From contig DNWN01000153.1 of assembly GCA_003507115.1 (NCBI GenBank), forward strand, positions 1 to 6,168: DNA of 6,168 nucleotides, read 5' to 3'. This document shows positions 1-5,200 of the stretch, in pieces. The position numbers and the translations under genes were made by a program. Below the pieces are notes generated by a model. It saw only the letters and a program-made list of their open reading frames with translations. It did no database searches and had not been told where the DNA came from. The DNA comes from Cryomorphaceae bacterium (lineage in GTDB: Bacteria; Bacteroidota; Bacteroidia; Flavobacteriales; Schleiferiaceae). Numbering within the stretch: the stretch's first letter is position 1; each line of letters opens with the position of its first letter.

Positions 1-52
1 ACTGAAGAAGGGATTTTAAGTCCCTCGTGTCTACCTATTTCACCACTCGGAC
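1..52 (-). tRNA. tRNA-Leu(UAA), 5' part, cut by the window edge
   Basis: Read on the minus strand from position 52, the sequence gives a 7-nt acceptor strand GTCCGAG, then TG, a D-arm with the usual GGTAGA element and a GTG/CAC stem. A perfect 5-bp anticodon stem AGGGA/TCCCT (21-25 with 9-13) closes the 7-nt loop CTTAAAA. The anticodon is TAA (plus-strand positions 16-18), which reads UUA leucine codons. The first bases of the variable arm (positions 1-8) are present. The rest of the long variable arm, the T-arm and the 3' acceptor strand lie beyond the left edge. The 5' half closely resembles bacterial leucine tRNAs, which start with a similar acceptor and D-arm. The identity is firm although only about 60% of the gene is visible. 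Confidence 0.93.
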
Positions 53-62
53 GAGCAGGGCC

Positions 63-70
63 CAAAAGTA
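63..70 (-). promoter_or_regulatory. Candidate -7 box of the tRNA-Leu promoter
   Basis: On the minus strand this octamer reads TACTTTTG, a full match to the Bacteroidota primary-sigma -7 consensus TAnnTTTG. It ends 10 nt before the mature tRNA 5' end at 52, so transcription would start only a few bases upstream of the tRNA, as is common for tRNA genes. A partial -33 match (TTTA, minus strand) lies about 23 nt further upstream, near 94-97; this spacing is at the long end and the match is imperfect. The call rests on the -7 match and its position. Confidence 0.5.
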
Positions 71-160
71 CAACGCCCTTTGGCGAAATGCCCTAAACAC
101 CCGGGCTCTTTTTGCATTTTTTCCATGTTGCACTCGATTAGAAATGCGGAACTTTAAACC

Positions 161-958
161 ATGGCCCGTGTACACTATGCCCAATCTTGGGAAGACCCCC
201 TCCTCCTGTGGGAGATTTGGCAACGCACCTGCCCAGACCATGTGCACATGGTGGCCTCGGGCGGGGACCACGCCCTGGAACTGCTCCAAAAAGGCCTTCC
301 CTCCGTGGCCCTTTGCGACCCAGAGTCCAATCAATTAGGACACGTGGAGGCCAAACTCCGCGCCCCGGTCATCACCCGGAAAGTACTGCATGTCGCCTCC
401 GCCATGGTGGCCTGCATTCTGCCTTTCTGGCTGCCTCCTGCCGAAATCGTCGGCATGGCCGCGCTCTTTGCCGGGTTGCTGGCCCTGTCCAAAACCTTTA
501 AGATTCTCTCGAGCATCCACGACGTTCCACGCAAAACCTGGGGCGAAGTCGTCTTCCCCTTCGGTATCGCTTTAGTTACCAGCTACGTGTACGGCCTCCA
601 TGCCACCCCAGCCGGGGAGCCTCTCTGGGGCCCATTCCACTACACAGGGGATGAAGGTTATTTCTTCGGCATGCTGGTCCTGGGCATCCTGGATGTCGGT
701 GCCGAATGGGGCGGGCGCATTCCCTCCCCCAAATGGCCGGGCATGCAGGGGAAATCCCTCGCGGGCAGTGCTACATTCTTTCTCCTCGGAATGGGGCTCG
801 GGTGGTTTTTTGGGCTCCCCCTGTCCCTCACCTTCTTCGTTGGATTGGGGCTGCTCGCTATCCTGGAAGCCTACCTCGCCTACGGTTTGGACAACTTGTT
901 TCTCCCCTTGGGCGGCGCGCTGCTGTATTACGCCACGACCGGCATTCCCTGGGGCTGA
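161..958 (+). CDS. Hybrid protein: N-terminal DUF3419/BtaA-like segment joined to a CTP-dependent lipid kinase (SEC59/dolichol-phytol kinase type)
   Basis: 265 residues, probably an inner-membrane protein. Residues 4-67 resemble the start of DUF3419/BtaA-like SAM:diacylglycerol 3-amino-3-carboxypropyl transferases: YAQSWEDP (6-13), a SAM-loop-like VASGGDHALELL (31-42), an acidic strand end VALCDP (49-54), and NQLGHVEAKL (57-66). The rest of that enzyme is absent. From residue 69 the protein matches the polytopic CTP-dependent lipid kinase family: TRKVLH (72-77), a hydrophobic segment at 78-110, RKTWGEVVFPFG (124-135), LGILDVGAEWGGR (174-186), GKSLAGS (197-203), two further hydrophobic stretches, and YGLDNLFLPL (241-250). 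That half looks intact. Family members phosphorylate dolichol, phytol or diacylglycerol with CTP; the substrate here is unknown. The ATG at 161 is the first possible start, because an in-frame TAA lies at 155-157. No clear Shine-Dalgarno is seen, which is normal for Bacteroidota. The gene is convergent with groEL. Kinase family is confident; the N-terminal assignment is by motif resemblance. Confidence 0.8.
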   Translation: MARVHYAQSWEDPLLLWEIWQRTCPDHVHMVASGGDHALELLQKGLPSVALCDPESNQLGHVEAKLRAPVITRKVLHVASAMVACILPFWLPPAEIVGMAALFAGLLALSKTFKILSSIHDVPRKTWGEVVFPFGIALVTSYVYGLHATPAGEPLWGPFHYTGDEGYFFGMLVLGILDVGAEWGGRIPSPKWPGMQGKSLAGSATFFLLGMGLGWFFGLPLSLTFFVGLGLLAILEAYLAYGLDNLFLPLGGALLYYATTGIPWG

Positions 959-989
959 TTCTGCTCTTTCTACATTTTTCGGCATGAAA

Positions 990-1020
990 AAACCCGGCGC
1001 CTCTTGCGAGGGCCGGGTTT
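990..1020. terminator. Strong hairpin between convergent genes; terminator of groESL and probably of the kinase gene
   Basis: A 9-bp perfect stem, AAACCCGGC (990-998) with GCCGGGTTT (1012-1020), encloses a second 4-bp stem CCTC/GAGG (1000-1003 with 1008-1011). There is a single bulged G at 999 and a TTGC tetraloop. On the minus strand the hairpin runs into TTTTTT (complement of 987-992), an ideal U-tract for ending groEL transcription. On the plus strand it is followed by TTTCCTTCTTT, a weaker tract that could still stop transcripts from the lipid kinase gene. Confidence 0.88.
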
Positions 1021-1063
1021 CCTTCTTTGAAGTTCAATCGGGGCTGTGCAAACCCCGCGGGGA

Positions 1064-2695
1064 TTACATCATACCGCCCATTCCACCGTCCATCGGAGGC
1101 ATGGGGGATTCCTTCTTGGGAAGTTCCACAATCGTGGCTTCCGTGGTGAGCAACAAGGAGGCTACCGACGCGGCGTTCTCCAGGGCTACCCGGGTCACCT
1201 TCGTAGGATCGATAATGCCTGCCTCATACATGCTGCAGTACTCATCCGTCTTGGCATTGAAGCCGAAGTCGTCCTTGCCTTCTTTGACTTTCGCCACGAC
1301 GACAGAACCTTCTAGGCCGGCGTTCGCCACGATTTGACGCAAAGGCTCTTCGATGGCACGCGCAATAATTTTGATGCCCGTCGTTTCATCGATGTTCGAT
1401 CCTTGCATTCCTTCCAAGACATGGCTCGCGCGAACCAAGGCCACACCACCGCCGGGAACAATGCCCTCTTCGATGGCAGCGCGGGTAGCGGCCAACGCAT
1501 CGTCGACACGGTCCTTCTTCTCTTTCATTTCCACTTCGGACGCAGCGCCTACGTAGAGAACGGCTACACCGCCCGCCAACTTGGCCAAACGCTCTTGCAG
1601 CTTCTCACGGTCGTAGTCGCTGGTGGTCGTTTCAATTTGAGACTTAATCTGACCAACGCGCGCGGCGATGTCCTCTGCAGAACCTGCACCGTTCACGATG
1701 GTTGTGTTGTCCTTGTCGATGGATACTTTCTCCGCCGTGCCAAGCATGTCCAACGTAGCGTTCTCCAATTTGAAGCCCCGCTCTTCGCTGATGACGGTGC
1801 CTCCAGTCAGGATAGCGATGTCTTCCAACATGGCCTTCCGGCGATCGCCAAAGCCAGGGGCTTTCACAGCAGCTACTTTCAGGGCACCGCGAATCTTGTT
1901 TACCACCAGGGTGCCCAAGGCTTCACCGTCCACGTCTTCGGCGATGATGACCAACGGCTTACCCGTTTGAGCCACAGGCTCCAAAATGGGCAGCAACTCC
2001 TTCATGGTGCTGATCTTCTTGTCGTAGATCAAGATGAAGGGGTGTTCTACGTCCGCAATCATTTTGTCCGTGTTGGTCACGAAGTAGGCCGACAAGTATC
2101 CGCGGTCAAACTGCATGCCTTCTACGACATCCACATAGGTTTCCGTGCCTTTGGCTTCTTCTACCGTGATGACACCTTCCTTTTTCACTTTGGCCATGGC
2201 CTCGGCGATCAGTGCTCCGATCGTGGGATCGTTGTTGGCGGAGATCGAAGCGACTTGCTCAATCTTCTGATTGTTGTCGCCGACTTCCTTGGCCATGATT
2301 TTCAGTTCGCTCACAATCGCTGTCACCGCTTTGTCGATGCCGCGTTTGAGGTCCATGGGGTTCGCACCTGCAGCCACGTTGCGGTGACCGTGGTTGACGA
2401 TGGCTTGGGCCAAAACGGTGGCTGTGGTCGTACCGTCCCCGGCGACGTCCGCGGTCTTCGAGGCGACCTCTTTCACCATTTGGGCGCCCAGATTTTGAAT
2501 TCTGTCTTCGAGTTGGATTTCTTTCGCTACCGTCACACCATCCTTCGTCACCATCGGGGGACCAAAGGATTTTTCGATGATCACGTTGCGGCCCTTGGGA
2601 CCCAAGGTCACCTTTACCGCATTCGCTAAGGCGTCTACTCCAGCGCGCAGTCCGTCGCGCGCCGTCACGTCATATTTGATGTCTTTTGAACTCAT
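1064..2695 (-). CDS. groEL: Chaperonin GroEL (Hsp60), 60 kDa subunit
   Basis: 543 residues, close to the E. coli length of 548, and it aligns almost without gaps. GroEL forms the cytosolic double-ring chamber that folds proteins in ATP-driven cycles with GroES as lid. Key elements are in register with E. coli: TLGPKG (30-35) and GPPMVTKDG (45-53) with D52, GDGTTTAT (86-93) with D87, and D399 in [11 protein letters not shown], which corresponds to the catalytic Asp398. The nucleotide-site glycines PGGGVAL follow at 414-420. The C-terminus is the usual flexible Gly-Met tail, GGMGGMM. The ATG at 2693-2695 gives the standard group I start MSSKDIKYD. groES ends 20 nt upstream, so the two genes are co-transcribed, and the transcript ends at the hairpin at 990-1020. 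Nothing suggests a divergent or damaged copy. Confidence 0.99.
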   Translation of the reverse strand: MSSKDIKYDVTARDGLRAGVDALANAVKVTLGPKGRNVIIEKSFGPPMVTKDGVTVAKEIQLEDRIQNLGAQMVKEVASKTADVAGDGTTTATVLAQAIVNHGHRNVAAGANPMDLKRGIDKAVTAIVSELKIMAKEVGDNNQKIEQVASISANNDPTIGALIAEAMAKVKKEGVITVEEAKGTETYVDVVEGMQFDRGYLSAYFVTNTDKMIADVEHPFILIYDKKISTMKELLPILEPVAQTGKPLVIIAEDVDGEALGTLVVNKIRGALKVAAVKAPGFGDRRKAMLEDIAILTGGTVISEERGFKLENATLDMLGTAEKVSIDKDNTTIVNGAGSAEDIAARVGQIKSQIETTTSDYDREKLQERLAKLAGGVAVLYVGAASEVEMKEKKDRVDDALAATRAAIEEGIVPGGGVALVRASHVLEGMQGSNIDETTGIKIIARAIEEPLRQIVANAGLEGSVVVAKVKEGKDDFGFNAKTDEYCSMYEAGIIDPTKVTRVALENAASVASLLLTTEATIVELPKKESPMPPMDGGMGGMM

Positions 2696-2715
2696 GATAT
2701 TCTGAGATTGATAGA

Positions 2716-2994
2716 TTAAATGATGGCGAGAATGTCGGACTCACGCATGATGAGAAAGTCTGACCCTTCATACTTGAATTCGGTACCTGCGTACTTTCCG
2801 TACAGCACGGTATCGCCCACACTTACCGTCATGGGCTCGTCTTTTTTGCCGTTGCCAACGGCGACAACCGTCCCCTTTTGGGGTTTTTCCTGAGCCGTAT
2901 CGGGGATGATGATGCCCGATGCCGTCTTGGTTTCGGCTGCAGCGGGTTCCACGATGACCCGGTCAGCCAAAGGTTTGATGGTCAAGTTTGCCAT
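2716..2994 (-). CDS. groES: Co-chaperonin GroES (Hsp10)
   Basis: 92 residues, the usual single-domain size. Seven copies form the dome-shaped lid that caps the GroEL ring in the cytosol. The start [12 protein letters not shown] (6-17) is the family signature. The mobile loop that docks on GroEL runs from about residue 20 to 38, with its hydrophobic contact tripeptide III (28-30) followed by Pro31. [13 protein letters not shown] (60-72) and the final strand ESDILAII are also typical. It is the first gene of the groES-groEL pair and has its own leader (2995-3084), being separated from secG by a terminator. The ATG at 2992-2994 gives the expected N-terminus. Confidence 0.98.
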   Translation of the reverse strand: MANLTIKPLADRVIVEPAAAETKTASGIIIPDTAQEKPQKGTVVAVGNGKKDEPMTVSVGDTVLYGKYAGTEFKYEGSDFLIMRESDILAII

Positions 2995-3026
2995 GTTGAA
3001 ATGGATTTAAAATTTAAACGTTTTCT

Positions 3027-3043
3027 CGGCAGGCGTACTGCCG
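3027..3043. repeat. Short inverted repeat in the groES leader
   Basis: CGGCAG (3027-3032) and CTGCCG (3038-3043) are a perfect 6-bp inverted repeat around a 5-nt loop. It lies 32 nt upstream of the groES ATG. If the transcript starts upstream of it, it would form a GC-rich hairpin in the 5' UTR that could stabilise the mRNA or modulate initiation. If the promoter is downstream, it is DNA only. No U-tract follows, so it is not a terminator. Confidence 0.5.
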
Positions 3044-3047
3044 CGGA

Positions 3048-3067
3048 GGTATTGCATATGCTATGCC
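3048..3067. repeat. 20-bp near-palindrome upstream of groES, possible operator
   Basis: The 20 bp have twofold symmetry about the 3057/3058 boundary with the pattern GG-n-AT-n-GCATATGC-n-AT-n-CC; 16 of 20 positions are symmetric and the central 8 bp (GCATATGC) are a perfect palindrome. Its position in the groESL upstream region makes a dimeric regulator site possible. No known operator is recognised, and short palindromes of this quality also occur by chance. Confidence 0.35.
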
Positions 3068-3089
3068 AAGTACAGAGAGGTCATAAAAA

Positions 3090-3115
3090 ATGCCACCTTG
3101 ATGACAAGGTGGCAT
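3090..3115 (-). terminator. Intrinsic terminator of the operon ending in secG
   Basis: ATGCCACCTTG (3090-3100) pairs perfectly with CAAGGTGGCAT (3105-3115), an 11-bp stem with a 4-nt loop. On the minus strand the stem runs straight into TTTTTT (complement of 3085-3090). It starts 23 nt after the secG stop codon. This is a textbook factor-independent terminator separating the envelope-biogenesis operon from groES-groEL. The plus-strand side has no T-tract, so it works in one direction. Confidence 0.95.
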
Positions 3116-3138
3116 AAAGAGGATGACAAATTTTCCGT

Positions 3139-3489
3139 TTACTCGATTCCCTGAGGCAAATCTGTCGCGGGTGCCGATTGTTGCACCGGAGTCTGGAAGG
3201 TCGGTGCCGCGTTGTCAATTTCTTCATTGACCTGCGAATCAGGCAACGCCTCAGCGCTTTGAGTCGGATTGACCACATTCACGGCAACAACTAGGACTAA
3301 CAACGCAATTGCTAAGGTCCAAGTCGCCTTCTCTAAGAAGTCGTTCGTGCGTTTTACTCCGCCCATCATGGATCCTGAAGATCCGCCAAATGCGCCGCTC
3401 AAACCGCCTCCTTTAGGGTTTTGCACCAAGACAACAAGAATCAACAAGATGCTGACGATGGCAATCAGCGACATGAATAGATACGTCAT
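3139..3489 (-). CDS. secG: Preprotein translocase subunit SecG
   Basis: 116 residues. SecG is the small non-essential subunit of the SecYEG channel in the inner membrane and assists SecA-driven export. The layout is the family one: a first membrane helix at about 3-22, the conserved loop VQNPKGGGLSGAFGG (22-36), KRTNDFLEK (46-54), and a second membrane helix at about 55-73. A hydrophilic Pro/Gln/Ala-rich tail of about 40 residues follows. The initiation codon overlaps the stop of the upstream gene (ATGA, positions 3486-3489), so translation is probably coupled. It is the last gene before the terminator at 3090-3115. Confidence 0.96.
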   Translation of the reverse strand: MTYLFMSLIAIVSILLILVVLVQNPKGGGLSGAFGGSSGSMMGGVKRTNDFLEKATWTLAIALLVLVVAVNVVNPTQSAEALPDSQVNEEIDNAAPTFQTPVQQSAPATDLPQGIE

Positions 3490-4703
3490 TTCGTAGAAGA
3501 TTGAATTTTACGCATTTCGGAAATACGGGCCGCAAAGATGGCACTTTTCTCGGGAACTTTCAATTTCAAAATCTCGTAAGCTTGAATGGCTTTTTCGTGC
3601 ATTCCCTGGTCGTAATAATGGTTGGCCAACGTCTCCGTGACGAGCCCACTTACATTGGGGGTTCGCAGGGCCAAATTTTCACCCATAGGGGCATGGCGCA
3701 CCGGCTTAATCTTCGGATTGACTTGGAGGAATTGTTCCAAAATAGCCCGTTCCATCGCTGGGTCTCGCTGACTGACGGGGACCTCCCTCACGAGTTCTAC
3801 CGACACCTCATTTTTGAGTGTCAGCAAGAAATTGGCAAAGGGCGATAAGGAAGGGTCGGTCGGAGGGAGGACGGGGGCTGCTACACGAGGTGCCGTGGGT
3901 GCCGTTTGTTTTTTGATCGCCTTGGATTTCTCGGTTGCGGAGTTGCCCAACGAGCGGGAAGCGGGTGGACTTTTTTTGAGGGTAGTTGGAGCGGATTTCA
4001 CTGCACGTTCCGCAGGAGTATCCAATCCAGGCGTCACCTCGGCTTCTACCGGAATAATCTTCTTCGGTGTCGCAGGTTTTGAGGCAGGCTCGGGAGCGGG
4101 AATAGCCTCTGTAACTGGCACAGGGATAGGTTTTGAGGTCTGCGGACTCGACTCCACTGGAGCTTTGCCGAGTTGTGCTTGAATCGCCCGGCTTCGGAGC
4201 ACTTGGGCTCGCACGGCGGGCGGCAAGGCCTCTAGATTGATCTCAGAAAGTTTGGTAGTCGTCGCCGGTTTTGACACAGAAGGAGTGGGCTCCGGGGCAG
4301 AGGGGACGGACTTTGGCGAATCGGGCCGGGGTTCTGGCATGTCGATCGCCTTGCCGACCTCGGCTGAAGACGGTTCGGGTACTTCCACCTCTTGGGGCGT
4401 TTCTATAGCCTCTACAGGTTCCACCGTCTGCTTCTGCTGCCAGGCAGCGGCCTGCACCTCTACGGGAATCAAGGGCGCTTCGGCCCAATCCAGCAATGCT
4501 TGTCGATGCATGGTGGATACCGCCGTCCGGTGCAACTGCGCGGGAAATTTGTAACTGTCCTCCTCCTGCAAGCTGCGCAGGTACAAGAAATGCACCAGGG
4601 GCGCATAGGGATAGGTTTCAACGGCATCGGCTAGCACCGACGAAGCGGGCAAGGCCGCTCCCTCTTGGAGAAAATGCTGAATGTCTGTTGCCTGTAACCC
4701 CAT
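3486..4703 (-). CDS. Proline-rich protein with a C-terminal TPR-like segment, conserved type in Bacteroidota, function unknown
   Basis: 405 residues with no signal peptide or membrane segment, so probably cytosolic. There are three parts. A folded N-terminal region (1-90) contains YPYAPLVHFLYLRSLQEEDS (31-50), of a kind common in Bacteroidota proteins beside lptE and secG. A long low-complexity linker (about 91-283) is rich in Pro, Ala, Glu, Lys, Ser and Thr, and is broken by one helical island at 152-180 (LSEINLEALPPAVRAQVLRS). A C-terminal region (284-405) has SPFANFLLTLK (287-297) and a TPR-like helix pair, LVTETLANHYYDQGMHEKAI (354-373), followed by YEILKLKVPEKSAIFAARI. A single such unit suggests a protein-binding role, but the function is not known. 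Its ATG overlaps the lptE stop by 1 nt (4703), and its stop overlaps the secG start by 4 nt, so it is tightly placed among envelope genes. Confidence 0.85.
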   Translation of the reverse strand: MGLQATDIQHFLQEGAALPASSVLADAVETYPYAPLVHFLYLRSLQEEDSYKFPAQLHRTAVSTMHRQALLDWAEAPLIPVEVQAAAWQQKQTVEPVEAIETPQEVEVPEPSSAEVGKAIDMPEPRPDSPKSVPSAPEPTPSVSKPATTTKLSEINLEALPPAVRAQVLRSRAIQAQLGKAPVESSPQTSKPIPVPVTEAIPAPEPASKPATPKKIIPVEAEVTPGLDTPAERAVKSAPTTLKKSPPASRSLGNSATEKSKAIKKQTAPTAPRVAAPVLPPTDPSLSPFANFLLTLKNEVSVELVREVPVSQRDPAMERAILEQFLQVNPKIKPVRHAPMGENLALRTPNVSGLVTETLANHYYDQGMHEKAIQAYEILKLKVPEKSAIFAARISEMRKIQSSTK

Positions 4704-5200
4704 TACCAGTTGACCAAGGAACGGTTAAAAATCTTCTCGGCCAATTCTTGGACAATTTCGTCCACCAGGGCATCCTCCACAGACGTCAAATCCGAGGTCG
4801 CGGGGAAATTTCGGTATACCGAAAAGGATTGTTCAAAGTTCTTGCTGTCGTCCAGATGGTTGACGTAGGTGACTCGGACGGTCACGCTCAAACGGCTTTG
4901 TGCGACTTGATCGTTGGCGCCTGGCGCTTCCGAACGCACCTCGTAACTGGTGATAGTCCCGCTAAAATCGAGATCCCCATCATTTCGAACCAAGGAAAGG
5001 GGCGTTTGGCGCACCATGACCTGCTGAAGGGTCTCGGTAAACTGCTGCGACAACTTGGGATTCACCAAGGGCGCATTGTTGTCAAATCGCTGAATGCTCA
5101 ACGTTTTGGCCGCCCCGACATCGCCCCCCGTGAAGGAATATCCTCCCGAGCAGGCCCATAGGACACTCGCGGCACACGCCGCGGCACACCAGGCCCTCAT
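4703..5200 (-). CDS. lptE: LPS assembly lipoprotein LptE (Bacteroidota type)
   Basis: 165 residues. LptE plugs the LptD barrel in the outer membrane and helps insert LPS into the outer leaflet. The N-terminus is a short lipoprotein signal ending in the lipobox L14-W15-A16-C17; Cys17 would be lipidated. The mature protein starts CSGGYSFTGG, then TLSIQRFDNNAPLVNPKLSQ (33-52) and FTETLQ, the core of the Bacteroidota LptE family, and ends in IFNRSLVNW, also typical. A Trp at the -2 position of the lipobox is unusual but acceptable. The acidic residues after Cys that mark surface-exported lipoproteins in this phylum are absent, which fits a periplasm-facing protein. The ATG (5198-5200) overlaps the stop of the upstream regulator (ATGA), and the stop overlaps the next start by 1 nt. 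Confidence 0.93.
   Translation of the reverse strand: MRAWCAAACAASVLWACSGGYSFTGGDVGAAKTLSIQRFDNNAPLVNPKLSQQFTETLQQVMVRQTPLSLVRNDGDLDFSGTITSYEVRSEAPGANDQVAQSRLSVTVRVTYVNHLDDSKNFEQSFSVYRNFPATSDLTSVEDALVDEIVQELAEKIFNRSLVNW

Larger units (their letters stand above)
2995..3084 (-). promoter_or_regulatory. groESL promoter/leader region (promoter box not pinned down)
   Basis: A promoter for groES-groEL must lie here, because a strong terminator at 3090-3115 isolates the pair from the upstream operon. No full TTTG/TAnnTTTG pair is visible. The best single candidate for a -7 box is TAAATTTT on the minus strand (3016 down to 3009), which would leave a leader of about 10 nt but lacks a good -33 partner. 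Further upstream, CTTGGC and TACCTCCG flank a near-palindrome, but the spacing is poor for the Bacteroidota primary sigma. No CIRCE element (TTAGCACTC-N9-GAGTGCTAA) is present, so HrcA control is not supported by the sequence. Confidence 0.4.

Noticed and set aside
90..120. GCCC/GGGC hairpin followed by a T-tract, like a plus-strand terminator
   Set aside because: The stem is only 4 bp with a 9-nt loop, and no plus-strand gene precedes it in the window.
109..146. TTTTTG plus TAGAAATG as a promoter for the hybrid lipid kinase gene
   Set aside because: The -7 box departs from TAnnTTTG and the 24-nt spacer is longer than usual, so it is not reported as a feature.
572..985. Minus-strand open frame opposite the lipid kinase gene, with a Glu/Pro-rich product
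   Set aside because: The plus-strand frame has clear kinase-family motifs throughout; this is its shadow.
1334..2629. A 431-codon open frame on the plus strand, antisense to groEL
   Set aside because: It lies wholly inside groEL on the opposite strand. The translation is His/Val/Gly/Arg-rich with no recognisable domain, as expected for a mirror of codon bias in a highly expressed gene.
3840..4440. Tandem DNA repeat or CRISPR-like array in the TPR-like gene
   Set aside because: The Pro/Ala/Glu/Lys bias is compositional. I see no regular repeat unit or spacing, and the reading frame is continuous.
4496..5161. A 221-codon plus-strand open frame across lptE and the TPR-like gene
   Set aside because: It crosses the boundary of two well-supported minus-strand genes, and its product resembles no family I recognise.
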